Below are positions 1-7,774 of a stretch of 64,000 nucleotides of DNA, one piece after another. The first letter of the stretch is position 1; every line of letters starts with the position of its first letter. The notes below the pieces were generated by a model that was not told the DNA's origin, ran no database searches, and saw nothing but the letters and a program-made list of their open reading frames with translations. A program made the position numbers and the translations under genes. The stretch comes from Oligoflexus sp. (GTDB taxonomy: Bacteria; Bdellovibrionota_B; Oligoflexia; Oligoflexales; Oligoflexaceae): positions 1 through 64,000 of the forward strand of contig JACMOC010000078.1 of the NCBI GenBank assembly GCA_014378195.1, given 5' to 3'.

Positions 1-1
1 C

Positions 2-175
2 GTGTTCCAAGCTATCTATCCGAGTGTAGTAGCGAAATTCAAACAGGACATCAAAGTTGCGCCTCCAACCCTCGCCGACTTTGTAGTGACCGTCGACTGC
101 ATGGAACTTGATCTTGTTCAAATGGATCAGTGTGTGATTAGTCCTCTCTCCCTAAACCTTTCTGCCTTTCAGTGA
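2..175 (+). CDS. possible 3' end of a gene entering the window (unknown product)
   Basis: Frame 2 is open from the first base of the window to a TGA at 173-175, giving 57 codons. The translation has an ordinary protein-like composition, with alternating hydrophobic stretches and a methionine/cysteine-rich part near residues 36-45. I recognise no family. The frame could be the C-terminus of a protein whose start lies upstream of the window, or it could be open by chance. A gap and a consensus-like -10 element follow it before the next gene, which fits a transcription unit ending here. Confidence 0.35.
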   Translation: MFQAIYPSVVAKFKQDIKVAPPTLADFVVTVDCMELDLVQMDQCVISPLSLNLSAFQ

Positions 176-196
176 TTTAGAGAAAAGCTGTCCGTA

Positions 197-249
197 TATA
201 ATGTAAGATTAAAGATGCCCTAGGTGGTTTACCCGCCTTTGGCATCTTT
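197..249 (+). promoter_or_regulatory. putative -10 element and 5'-UTR stem-loop ahead of the DUF1460 gene
   Basis: A perfect TATAAT lies at 197-202. No good -35 was found at the usual spacing. Just downstream is a long stem-loop: AAAGATGCC (211-219) pairs with GGCATCTTT (241-249), and an inner GGTGG (223-227) pairs with CCGCC (233-237). If the -10 is used, transcription would start at about 209, so the hairpin would form the extreme 5' end of the mRNA, about 20 nt before the ATG at 270. It could instead be a terminator of the preceding gene, but only three T residues follow it. Confidence 0.45.
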
Positions 250-269
250 ACATAAGGCCGGGTCTCGCT

Positions 270-1100
270 ATGAAAGTTCAATTGTTTGCGCTCACCTTGC
301 TCACCATGTTTTCAATGCTGGCCCATGCAAAACCTTCAGCCGTGCTTCCGATTGGACAATCAATCGAGAAAGTAAGCGAATCATTTTTGGGCGTTCCTTA
401 CCATAACGATGCGCTAGGCGAAGGCGCTGGAACTTATGATAGTGATCCCTTAGCTCGCACCGACTTATTTGATTGTACGACTTTTGTGGAAACAGTCTGG
501 GCACTCAGTTTTACCAAAGATGATACGGACTGGAAGTCAAATCTCCAAAAAATACGATATGACCACGGCGAAATTTCTTACGTTAAACGTCTTCATTTCA
601 TATCTGTGGATTGGATGCCTTACCATCTGCAGCGTGGAGCTGTGACTGACCTCACCCGACTGATCGGAGGCGATCTGGTGGAATCGCAGACGCTCATCGA
701 TAAAAAAGCTTGGTATGAGAAGATGCATCCCGAGCAGGTTTGGCTGTTTAATCAATTTCATCCTCAACTCAAACCTCAGGTCGCAAAAATTGAGTATGTG
801 AAGTTTGAAACTTTACTTGAGGAACCAGCAGCAGCGAATCGCCTTAAAGCCGAGCTTGAGAAAGGTCCTTTAATCGTTAATTTCGTTCGTCCCAATTGGG
901 ACACGGTAAGGTACATCGGGACGAAGATTGATATTTCGCATCAAGGCTTTGTGCTGCTAAAAGGAGGCGACGTCGTTCTTCGCCACGCGTCGGCGGCTAA
1001 TGGTCGAGTTAAAGATGACGATTTTATGTCTTATATCAAGGCTTACAAAATGCACCCGGCATTAAAAGGCGTCCAGTTTGTTCGTATTCTTACGCTTTGA
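270..1100 (+). CDS. secreted DUF1460 (amidase-like, NlpC/P60-related) protein
   Basis: This 276-residue protein has an N-terminal signal peptide (hydrophobic to about residue 18, ending in AHA-K). It then carries the DUF1460 signature FDCTTFVETV near residues 71-80, where the Cys and downstream His residues form the presumed catalytic site. DUF1460 proteins are predicted N-acetylmuramoyl-L-alanine amidase or peptidase-like enzymes of the papain/NlpC fold that act on cell-wall peptides outside the cytoplasm. The length fits the family. The gene is monocistronic, preceded by a -10-like element and hairpin and followed by an opposing tRNA gene. The family assignment is firm; the substrate is unknown. 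Confidence 0.82.
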   Translation: MKVQLFALTLLTMFSMLAHAKPSAVLPIGQSIEKVSESFLGVPYHNDALGEGAGTYDSDPLARTDLFDCTTFVETVWALSFTKDDTDWKSNLQKIRYDHGEISYVKRLHFISVDWMPYHLQRGAVTDLTRLIGGDLVESQTLIDKKAWYEKMHPEQVWLFNQFHPQLKPQVAKIEYVKFETLLEEPAAANRLKAELEKGPLIVNFVRPNWDTVRYIGTKIDISHQGFVLLKGGDVVLRHASAANGRVKDDDFMSYIKAYKMHPALKGVQFVRILTL

Positions 1101-1173
1101 TCTTTTTTATTTTTAAGTTGCTCGAACGAGCGTGAGTTTCGGAGAGGCTTTTTTGAAGATTTGATTTGAAAAA

Positions 1174-1255
1174 TGGGGCTGCGCAGACTTGAACTGCGAT
1201 GCCTTGCGGCGCCGGCTTCTAAGACCGGTGTGTCTACCAATTTCACCACAACCCC
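1174..1255 (-). tRNA. tRNA-Leu (anticodon TAG)
   Basis: The minus strand folds into a class II tRNA. The acceptor GGGGTTG pairs with CAGCCCC, the D-arm has the Leu-type run ending GGTAGAC, the anticodon loop is CTTAGAA (TAG, reading CUA), there is a variable arm, and the T arm is CGCAG/CTGCG around TTCAAGT. The discriminator is A. The following genomic bases are TTT, so the 3' CCA is not encoded, unlike the other three tRNAs here. A TTGACA-like -35 can be read on the minus strand at 1338-1343, but its -10 is weak. Confidence 0.93.
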
Positions 1256-1479
1256 ACTTGGAATACCAAGGTCTGCAATCCATTCGTGCGGACACGGCCG
1301 AATTGAGAAACCTAGATTTGCCTGTGCAAATCCGTTTTGTCAATTCTCAAGCTGAAAAGCTTTCGCTTTTTGTATGTCGCTTTGTAAGCCGCTAGCCTCT
1401 CGACGTTGCAACGAGGGGAAGCTTCACGCTAGTATAGGCGGTGTTTCGTCCCCAGACCCTGCTTTTGGAGAAGGCTCCT

Positions 1480-1737
1480 ATGGATTCCACCGGTGCCAGT
1501 GTTGATTTTTCAGGATTAATTTTAGGGCTCTGTTCGGCTGCCCTATCCTATTTGGGTTATAACGATAACTCTTTTGGTAAAAACCTTATTTTGGCACGTC
1601 AGAATATAGATATCATTGAGATGCTCCGCACCAAGACCCTTGGCAATTTGACAGATGACGAAAAAACTTTGGTCGATGAGGTCCTGATCGACCTCAAGTC
1701 CAAATTTGTCGAAGTCTCAGGGGGCAGAAAGGCTTAA
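1480..1737 (+). CDS. DUF1844 domain protein
   Basis: This 85-residue protein matches the DUF1844 pattern: an N-terminal hydrophobic helix (FSGLILGLCSAALSYLG), then a segment with ARQNIDIIEML and a Leu/Glu-rich helix (GNLTDDEKTLVDEVL). The family is small, widespread and of unknown function. The ATG at 1480 is preferred over an in-frame GTG at 1441 because GGAG at 1467-1470 lies just upstream of it. The gene ends 47 nt before the ClpB-type gene and probably shares its transcript. Confidence 0.75.
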   Translation: MDSTGASVDFSGLILGLCSAALSYLGYNDNSFGKNLILARQNIDIIEMLRTKTLGNLTDDEKTLVDEVLIDLKSKFVEVSGGRKA

Positions 1738-1784
1738 GAATAGCCGAAGTTGCCCGATACATACGTTATCTTATGAGGTGACGT

Positions 1785-4439
1785 ATGGATGTCTCGCGCT
1801 ACAGCTACGAATGCCAGGCGGTTTTGCACTACGGACTGCGCTATGCAAAAGGCCTCGGGCACGACCATCTTGAGATCGAACACGTGGCTTTAGCCCTTCT
1901 CAGGCGTGATTTCAGTCGTCTTGATAGCGAGTCCCATGCGGCAGTGGAAAAAGGTCTCGAAGTGTTCCTGGAGGATTTTCCTCGCCGATTCGGTCAACTC
2001 TCTGTCGCCTTTGGTCCTCGCCTCAACCTTGCGTTGGATCAAGTTGAAAAAACGATTTCGGGGCGCCTCATCGAAGTGGATGAGCTGTGGACTTCGTTTT
2101 TGCCCCACTCCGAAACCCTTAGAAAATACATCAAACAAACGGAAGATGACCAGGCCAAGGATTTCCAGCGTTGGAACGTCCCTACGGCCCAAAAAAGCGT
2201 TGTGACCAAAGGCGGCATTTATAAGGCCAATCCCGGCAAGGTGAATCCCAATCCGTCCCTCTCCAAAGACAAACCCCAAAACGGCAAAAAGCTTCAGGAC
2301 GCTGATGATAAAAGGCTCCGTGAGTTCACCGTCGACCTTACGCAAATGGCAAGTGAAGGCAAAATTGATCCTGTCATCGGTCGCGATGAAGAGATACGGC
2401 ATGTCTTGGAAATACTTGGCCGTAAGAAGAAAAATAACCCTATTCTTCTTGGCGAACCGGGCGTGGGCAAAACAGCTATCGCCGAGGGTTTGGCCCTTCG
2501 GATCGCCGAAGATCGTATTCCTGAATCGATGCGAGGCGTACGTGTTCTCTCGTTAGACCTTGGTGCCTTGATCGCAGGCACCAAGTATCGCGGTGAATTC
2601 GAGCAGCGGCTCAAACAGCTGATTCAGGCGCTTGAGGAACTCGGTGATCGCGCGATTATATTCATCGATGAGATTCATACGATACTTGGGGCGGGAAGTT
2701 CCGAGGGCGGCGCAGACGCAGCAAACCTTCTGAAACCAGCTCTCGCGCGTGGGCAACTCCGCTGTATTGGTGCGACAACGATGCAGGAATTTCGTAAATA
2801 CTTTGAAAAAGACGCTGCACTCGAACGACGATTTCAACCCATACTCGTCAGTGAGCCAGACCGTGATGCCTGTCTTTCGATCATGCGCGGTCTCAAACAA
2901 AAATATGAAATTCACCACGGAATTCCTATCAGTGATAGCGCTCTGCGGGCCGCCGTCGACTTATCAATCCTCTATTTACCCCATCGACAGTTGCCGGATA
3001 AATCGATCGATCTTTTGGATGAGGCCTGTTCCCATCTGAAACTGAAGCTTTTAAGTGTGCCTGCCGAGCTCGAACAGCTTCAGGCACAAGCCGCACAACT
3101 CAAGATGGAGCAACAGCTCCTGGAAAAGCAAAAAACGAACATGCGCGAACTGACGATCGTCAAGGTCAAGCTGGAAAAGATCGCTCAGGCTTGTACAATG
3201 CTGGAAACAGCCTGGAAATCCCATCAGAAGTCCCTTGCTGACTATCGTCTCCTGGAGCAGAATTGGGAGGAGCGCCTGAGTCTTCTTGAAGCCAGTAAAA
3301 CGAGCGGGAATTTTGAACTGGCCGGCCGAATCCAATTTGATGAGATGCCGAAGCTAGCCGAGCGGATGGCTGCCATCAAAAAACAATTGGTGGAATCAGA
3401 GCGGTTTCAAGGCTTTTCCTCTCAGCACGTCGATGCGCAGGATATAGCTTTTGTTTTAGGGCGATGGACCGGTATTCCGGTCGGGCAGCTGATGGCTGAA
3501 GAAAAAGATCGCCTCAAGGATCTGGGCGCTTTTCTCAATCAAAAGGTTACAGGGCAGGAAGATGCCGTGGAAGTCCTTACTAAAGCAGTGAGACGGGCGC
3601 GCCTGGGTCTTACTGATCCAGGCAAACCCTCGGGAGTATTTCTCTTTCTCGGGCCGACAGGGGTTGGTAAGACAGAAACCGCAAAAGCATTGGCCGAGCG
3701 CGTTTTTGTTCATGAGGATAACCTGATTCGAATCGATATGACCGAATATGGCGAGTCTCACCATGTGTCGCGCTTGATAGGAGCGCCTCCCGGTTATGCT
3801 GGTTATGAATCAGGCGGTGTTTTAACAGATGCCGTTCGTCATCACCCGTTTTCTCTAGTGCTCCTAGATGAAATCGACAAAGCGCACCCCCGTGTTCTCG
3901 ATCTCCTCCTGCAAATTCTTGACGAAGGCCGTTTAACCGATGGTCAGGGGCGCGCTGCGGATTTTAAACGCTGCATTTTCATCATGACGTCCAATACTCA
4001 AATTCCTCTTCAAGGTGTAAAGCCTCTCGAACGCGACGCCTACCTTCGTCAACAACTTACCGAGTTTATGCGCCCTGAGCTTTTGAATCGTATCGACGAG
4101 ATCGTAAGTTTCTCTCGGCTTTCAGGCGAGGATTTCGATCGACTGCTCAACTATGAACTTTCTACTCTCAATCAGAGGCTCAGTTCCCGTCAGCTCCGCG
4201 TAGAGATTGGCAAGGGTTTGAGGGGGCATATCATCAATGACGTTTTGAAGAGTTCCTTTGCGGGCCGTGAGCTCAAACGCATATTCCAACGCGGTGTGGT
4301 CGATGCTGTATCGGATCGTTTACTTAAGGAAAGCACTGAACTATCTGGTGTATGGATACTTGACTGGTCAGAGGAATCGGGGCTGGAATGGAAGACAGGT
4401 CAAGGAAGCACGCTTTTGCTGCCAGCGGCGCGCGCTTAA
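1785..4439 (+). CDS. ClpB-type AAA+ protein disaggregase/unfoldase
   Basis: This 884-residue Hsp100 protein has an N-terminal Clp repeat domain and a first AAA+ module with Walker A GEPGVGKT at about 223 and pore loop [10 protein letters not shown] coiled-coil insertion of about 110 residues (about 415-530) follows. The second AAA+ module has Walker A GPTGVGKT at about 623 and pore loop [13 protein letters not shown]. The ClpB-like M-domain, and the very short segment after the second sensor where ClpA/ClpC carry the ClpP-binding IGF/IGL loop, point to a disaggregase rather than a protease partner. The charged, low-complexity linker at about 135-175 is longer than in Escherichia coli ClpB. 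Whether it is the main ClpB or a paralogue cannot be told from this window. Confidence 0.85.
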   Translation: MDVSRYSYECQAVLHYGLRYAKGLGHDHLEIEHVALALLRRDFSRLDSESHAAVEKGLEVFLEDFPRRFGQLSVAFGPRLNLALDQVEKTISGRLIEVDELWTSFLPHSETLRKYIKQTEDDQAKDFQRWNVPTAQKSVVTKGGIYKANPGKVNPNPSLSKDKPQNGKKLQDADDKRLREFTVDLTQMASEGKIDPVIGRDEEIRHVLEILGRKKKNNPILLGEPGVGKTAIAEGLALRIAEDRIPESMRGVRVLSLDLGALIAGTKYRGEFEQRLKQLIQALEELGDRAIIFIDEIHTILGAGSSEGGADAANLLKPALARGQLRCIGATTMQEFRKYFEKDAALERRFQPILVSEPDRDACLSIMRGLKQKYEIHHGIPISDSALRAAVDLSILYLPHRQLPDKSIDLLDEACSHLKLKLLSVPAELEQLQAQAAQLKMEQQLLEKQKTNMRELTIVKVKLEKIAQACTMLETAWKSHQKSLADYRLLEQNWEERLSLLEASKTSGNFELAGRIQFDEMPKLAERMAAIKKQLVESERFQGFSSQHVDAQDIAFVLGRWTGIPVGQLMAEEKDRLKDLGAFLNQKVTGQEDAVEVLTKAVRRARLGLTDPGKPSGVFLFLGPTGVGKTETAKALAERVFVHEDNLIRIDMTEYGESHHVSRLIGAPPGYAGYESGGVLTDAVRHHPFSLVLLDEIDKAHPRVLDLLLQILDEGRLTDGQGRAADFKRCIFIMTSNTQIPLQGVKPLERDAYLRQQLTEFMRPELLNRIDEIVSFSRLSGEDFDRLLNYELSTLNQRLSSRQLRVEIGKGLRGHIINDVLKSSFAGRELKRIFQRGVVDAVSDRLLKESTELSGVWILDWSEESGLEWKTGQGSTLLLPAARA

Positions 4440-4458
4440 AAAATTATGAGATTCGTAC

Positions 4459-4488
4459 TTGACGACTGATAAATAGCTGCGGTAGGTT
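4459..4488 (+). promoter_or_regulatory. putative promoter of tRNA-Gln
   Basis: TTGACG (4459-4464) and TAGGTT (4483-4488) are separated by 18 nt. This would start transcription at about 4495, a short distance before the tRNA at 4522. The -35 matches consensus at 5 of 6 positions; the -10 is weaker. Confidence 0.4.
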
Positions 4489-4521
4489 TAGCTCCCATCG
4501 AGGATGACAATTCATTCTAAC

Positions 4522-4596
4522 TGGGGCGTCGACAAGTGGTAAGTCTCTGGATTTTGATTCCAGCATTCGAAGGTTCGAATCCTTCCGCCCCAGCCA
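4522..4596 (+). tRNA. tRNA-Gln (anticodon TTG)
   Basis: The acceptor TGGGGCG pairs with CGCCCCA. The anticodon stem CTGGA/TCCAG encloses TTTTGAT with anticodon TTG. The T arm GAAGG/CCTTC carries TTCGAAT. The discriminator is G and the CCA end is encoded. The U1-A72 closing pair is characteristic of tRNA-Gln. Confidence 0.95.
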
Positions 4597-4755
4597 CTCC
4601 TTCTCTTGTTATTATTCCTAGCGTCTATTCTATACAAAAGAATTCTATCTTTGGCAAAGACCGCTGATTTCAGTTGGTCTTCGGCGCATTTTCTGTTTAA
4701 AGCTTACCGAAACGATTGCTGACTATTCCACGAATTGATGCAAGGGGCCTGGGCG

Positions 4756-5691
4756 ATGGACAGTGACATCATAGTATTCTCTGGTAACGGCAATAAGGAA
4801 CTCGCTGCGAAGATTTGTCAGCATCTCGACATGCCTGCTGGAGCCGCACGAGTCGATCGCTTTTCTGACGGCGAAATCCGCGTCGAAATTCAAGACAATG
4901 TTCGAGGCAAAGACGTTTTCATTATTCAGCCAACCTGTGCCCCTGCCAACGATAATATACTTGAAGCCCTCGTGATGGTCGATGCCTGCCGCCGTGCATC
5001 GGCCCGCCGCATCACTTTGGTGTGCCCTTATTTCGGCTATGCCCGCCAAGAACGCAAGAGTGCGCCGCGCACACCAATCACCGCAAAGCTGGTAGCCGAT
5101 CTTTTTACGGTTTCTGGTATCGACCGTCTGTTAGTGATGGAGCTTCATACCTCCGCGATTCAGGGCTTCTTCAATATTCCAGTGGACCACCTTTTCTCGA
5201 AGCCTATCTTTGGTCCTTATTTTACGCAGCATGAAGATCTTTTGATCGTCTCTCCTGACGCGGGCGGTGTCGAGCGCGCACGGGCTATGGCGAAATATTA
5301 TGAGTGCGGTCTCGCAATCGTGGATAAAAGACGTGATCGTCCGAATGAGAGCGATGTCATGAACGTAATCGGTGATGTAAAAGGCAAAAACTGCCTTATC
5401 ATCGACGATATCTGCGACACCGGTGGCTCACTCTGCAAAACGGCAGAGGCCCTTATGGAAAACGGAGCTCGTTCAGTGAGTGCTGCCATTACGCATGCAG
5501 TCCTGAGTGGCCGTGCAATTGAACGTATTAATAACTCTGTTCTTAAAGAGCTGGTGGTTACTGATACCATCCCTCTCTCGGACGCGGCTAAAAAGTGCAC
5601 AAAAATCACCCAGCTGAGTGTAGGCGAGCTCTTAGCCAAGGCTATTAGGCGCATCCACACGTCGGGTTCAATCAGCAACCTCTTCGTTTAA
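4756..5691 (+). CDS. prs: ribose-phosphate pyrophosphokinase (PRPP synthetase)
   Basis: Prs transfers pyrophosphate from ATP to ribose 5-phosphate to make PRPP for purine, pyrimidine, histidine and tryptophan synthesis. The 311-residue product has the usual length. It shows FSDGEIRVEI, PYFGYARQERK (ATP binding), VVDKRRD-like IVDKRRDR, and the PRPP-binding loop IDDICDTGGS. The start at 4756 is chosen because AAGGGG at 4742-4747 lies 8 nt before it; an in-frame TTG at 4735 has no such site. The rplY and pth genes follow, an order seen in many bacteria. Confidence 0.96.
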   Translation: MDSDIIVFSGNGNKELAAKICQHLDMPAGAARVDRFSDGEIRVEIQDNVRGKDVFIIQPTCAPANDNILEALVMVDACRRASARRITLVCPYFGYARQERKSAPRTPITAKLVADLFTVSGIDRLLVMELHTSAIQGFFNIPVDHLFSKPIFGPYFTQHEDLLIVSPDAGGVERARAMAKYYECGLAIVDKRRDRPNESDVMNVIGDVKGKNCLIIDDICDTGGSLCKTAEALMENGARSVSAAITHAVLSGRAIERINNSVLKELVVTDTIPLSDAAKKCTKITQLSVGELLAKAIRRIHTSGSISNLFV

Positions 5692-5693
5692 TT

Positions 5694-5743
5694 GACGCGC
5701 CTCGTTTTCCAAAAACCGGGAAAAGAGGCGTCACAAGCCTCTT
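5694..5743 (+). terminator. overlapping alternative hairpins between prs and rplY
   Basis: A bulged hairpin can form from about 5694 to 5732, with GACGC, CCTC and TTTTCC in the 5' arm pairing with GGAAAA, GAGG and CGTC in the 3' arm. A second, perfect 7-bp stem AAGAGGC (5723-5729)/GCCTCTT (5737-5743) uses part of the first stem, so the two are mutually exclusive. Neither is followed by a T-run, so termination is uncertain. The second overlaps the -35 of the putative rplY promoter. Confidence 0.4.
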
Positions 5744-5770
5744 GCCAGCCGGAAAACTTCCCTATATAAC
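5742..5770 (+). promoter_or_regulatory. putative sigma70-type promoter of rplY-pth
   Basis: TTGCCA (5742-5747) and TATAAC (5765-5770) are separated by exactly 17 nt, each matching the consensus at 5 of 6 positions. The predicted start at about 5777 leaves a leader of roughly 100 nt before the rplY ATG at 5881. Confidence 0.55.
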
Positions 5771-5880
5771 CCTATGCTCATGCGTGGACTATCCACCCCT
5801 TGATAGCCGCAGATGCATTCTGCAGCCTTATCATCCTGACCAGCATGTTCGATTTTGGGGTGATATTAGGAGAGTTATTC

Positions 5881-6165
5881 ATGTCCGAAGAATTAGTGAC
5901 TATCGCTGGTACAACTCGCGTTCCAGGTGGCAAAAGCCAAGCTCGTAAAATGCGCCGTGATGGCATCATCCCAGCGGTAATTTTGGCGAAAAGTGGTAAT
6001 ACCAATCTTACCATCGATCCTAAATGGCTCCATAAAGCCAATAAGGCTGAAGGCAAAATCTTCAACCTGACTTTGGAAGGGAAAACCCACAAAGTCAGAA
6101 TTCAAGAGCTCCAATTGGATCCCGTTAAACGTGTGGCTTTGCACGTTGACCTTATCGTTGTGTAA
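5881..6165 (+). CDS. rplY: 50S ribosomal protein L25 (short, single-domain form)
   Basis: This 94-residue protein resembles the N-terminal 5S-rRNA-binding domain of L25. It has RVPGGKSQARKMRRDGIIPAV at the start and the closing DPVKRVALHVDL typical of the family (usually near DPVTGELLHVDF). It lacks the C-terminal TL5/CTC extension, as in E. coli L25. The ATG at 5881 follows AGGAG. The gene lies directly before pth, the common rplY-pth arrangement. Confidence 0.9.
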   Translation: MSEELVTIAGTTRVPGGKSQARKMRRDGIIPAVILAKSGNTNLTIDPKWLHKANKAEGKIFNLTLEGKTHKVRIQELQLDPVKRVALHVDLIVV

Positions 6166-6171
6166 GGGACG

Positions 6172-6726
6172 GTGGCTAAGTTGAAATTGATTGTTGGGCT
6201 GGGTAATCCAGGAAGCAAATACAAGACAACTCGCCACAACGCTGGATTTCTTATCCTTGATCAGATCCTTCTTCGTCAGAAAGCCGATTGGCAGGGCAAG
6301 AAGTTTGATTCGGAATTTGGACGCATGCGGCTGTTTGGAGAAGACTGTCTTCTTCTAAAACCGCAGACTTTCATGAACCTCAGCGGAAAATCGATTGCAC
6401 AAGCCTGTCGATTCTTCAAGCTTGAGAACGAGGATGTTATTGTCCTTCATGATGATGTCGATGTTCCGTTCGGTAAAGTAAAGGCTCGCATGGGTGGTGG
6501 AGCGGGTGGCCATAACGGCATTCGTAGCACAATCGCCGAGCTTGGATCGGAAGATTTTGCTCGTTTGAAACTGGGCGTCGGCAAACCATCGGGTGATAAA
6601 GCTCAGATGGAGGTCGCAGACTGGGTTTTGGCGAGTTTTACGCCCGATGAACTTCAGATAGTCGAAAAAGCGATGGTAGACGAAACGCTTCTGAGAATTC
6701 AGGGCATTTTTCAACAAAGTCGCTAA
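6172..6726 (+). CDS. pth: peptidyl-tRNA hydrolase
   Basis: Pth recycles peptidyl-tRNAs that drop off ribosomes by hydrolysing the peptide-tRNA ester. The 184-residue product carries VGLGNPGSKY, the catalytic-His motif TRHNAGF, NLSGKS, and HDDVDVPFGKVK with the conserved Asp, then GGGAGGHNGIRS. The start is GTG at 6172 with AAGGGA just upstream, 6 nt after the rplY stop, so the two genes are co-transcribed. Confidence 0.95.
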   Translation: MAKLKLIVGLGNPGSKYKTTRHNAGFLILDQILLRQKADWQGKKFDSEFGRMRLFGEDCLLLKPQTFMNLSGKSIAQACRFFKLENEDVIVLHDDVDVPFGKVKARMGGGAGGHNGIRSTIAELGSEDFARLKLGVGKPSGDKAQMEVADWVLASFTPDELQIVEKAMVDETLLRIQGIFQQSR

Positions 6727-6811
6727 TTTTATTTCGTTCTGTATTGATACGTATGAGCTCTCTTGCTGGCCTCTCGAGGTTGGCTGCTCAATCCATAAGG
6801 GAGGTTTTATT

Positions 6812-7177
6812 TTGTTACGCGAGTATGAATTTACAGTCGTGGCTAAAGCTGATTTGCCAGACGCAGACAAGCAAAAGATTTTTGCCGGTTACGAAGAAAT
6901 TTTGAAACGTGATGGCGGCGAGTTCGTGAAGCGTGACGATTGGGGCTCTAAGCGTATGGCTTTTCCAATCCGCAAAAACTTCCGCGGACATTTTATGTTC
7001 TACGACACTGCAAGTAGCCCAGCGAGCATCGCTGAGTGCGAACGTCTACTTCGCATTGACGAAAACATTCTTCGTTACCTCGTCGTCAAAATTGGCGACA
7101 AAGTCGATGTTGAAGCACGTAAGGTCGAACTTGCAAAAGCAGCGGCTGCGTCTCAGCGTCAAGCTGAGGAGAGATAA
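6812..7177 (+). CDS. rpsF: 30S ribosomal protein S6
   Basis: This 121-residue S6 starts LREYEFTVV and contains the conserved WGSKRMAFPIRK segment and ENILRYLVV. The start codon is TTG at 6812, supported by GGGAGG at 6799-6804. The gene ends 3 nt before rplI. In most bacteria rpsR (S18, the direct partner of S6) lies between these two genes; here there is no room for it. Confidence 0.95.
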   Translation: MLREYEFTVVAKADLPDADKQKIFAGYEEILKRDGGEFVKRDDWGSKRMAFPIRKNFRGHFMFYDTASSPASIAECERLLRIDENILRYLVVKIGDKVDVEARKVELAKAAAASQRQAEER

Positions 7178-7180
7178 TCC

Positions 7181-7627
7181 ATGAAATTGATCTTAAGCCA
7201 AAATGTTGAAAACTTGGGCCGAATCGGTGATTTGGTTAAAGTGAAAAATGGTTTTGCTCGTAACTTCCTGATCCCACGCGGACTTGGGATGGTTGCTAAC
7301 GAAGGCAACCAATCAGCTCTGAATCATCAACTCCGCCTTTTGGATAAGAAAAAAGCCCTTATCCTTGGCGAAGCGAAAAAAGCTGCTTCGAACATCGAAA
7401 AAATCTCCGTCACTGTTACGAAACAAGTTGGCGAAGACGAGAAAATCTTTGGTTCAGTTACTACGGCTGAACTCGAAGAACTCCTTGCCGCTGAAGGCGT
7501 TAAAGTCAGCAAAAAAGACATCAAACTTTCTGAAGAAATTAAGAAAGTCGGTGTTTACTCTGCTGAAGTTAAAGTCCATCCAGAAGTGACTGCAAAGTTC
7601 AAAATCTGGGTAGTTGCTGCACAGTAA
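7181..7627 (+). CDS. rplI: 50S ribosomal protein L9
   Basis: This 148-residue L9 has the N-terminal RNA-binding motif MKLILSQNVENLGRIGD with VKNGFARNFLIPRG, the long connecting helix (about 45-75) and the C-terminal domain. The spacing to rpsF is 3 nt, and a strong terminator follows, so the operon ends here. Confidence 0.96.
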   Translation: MKLILSQNVENLGRIGDLVKVKNGFARNFLIPRGLGMVANEGNQSALNHQLRLLDKKKALILGEAKKAASNIEKISVTVTKQVGEDEKIFGSVTTAELEELLAAEGVKVSKKDIKLSEEIKKVGVYSAEVKVHPEVTAKFKIWVVAAQ

Positions 7628-7636
7628 TTGCAAGAT

Positions 7637-7678
7637 AATTCGCGTGCTTACGTTAAGTCGTAAGTACGCGAATTTTTT
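7637..7678 (+). terminator. intrinsic terminator after rplI
   Basis: A 16-bp stem runs from 7637-7652 to 7659-7674 (arms AATTCGCGTGCTTACG and CGTAAGTACGCGAATT, one G-U pair) with a 6-nt loop. It runs straight into TTTTTT ending at 7678. Confidence 0.9.
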
Positions 7679-7693
7679 GGAAAAATTGCGCTC

Positions 7694-7722
7694 TTGTCAA
7701 ACGCCTCAGATCCCCATATCTT
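7694..7722 (+). promoter_or_regulatory. putative dnaB promoter
   Basis: TTGTCA (7694-7699) is 17 nt from TATCTT (7717-7722), directly after the rplI terminator. A start at about 7729 fits an ATG start for dnaB at 7775. It argues against the longer TTG-initiated frame, whose TTG at 7694 would be the -35 itself. Confidence 0.45.
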
Positions 7723-7774
7723 TAAACAAACGATAGTCGTTAAGTCTTCCACTCCTTGTTCGCTCGAGACCTCC

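Noticed and set aside
1355..1371. Short AAAAGC/GCTTTT stem with T-run as a terminator
   Set aside because: The stem is only 6 bp, mostly A-T, and no plus-strand gene ends just before it.
1785..4439. ClpA/ClpC (ClpP partner) assignment for the Hsp100 gene
   Set aside because: The middle coiled-coil insertion is of ClpB type, and the IGF/IGL ClpP-binding loop is not visible after the second AAA+ sensor region.
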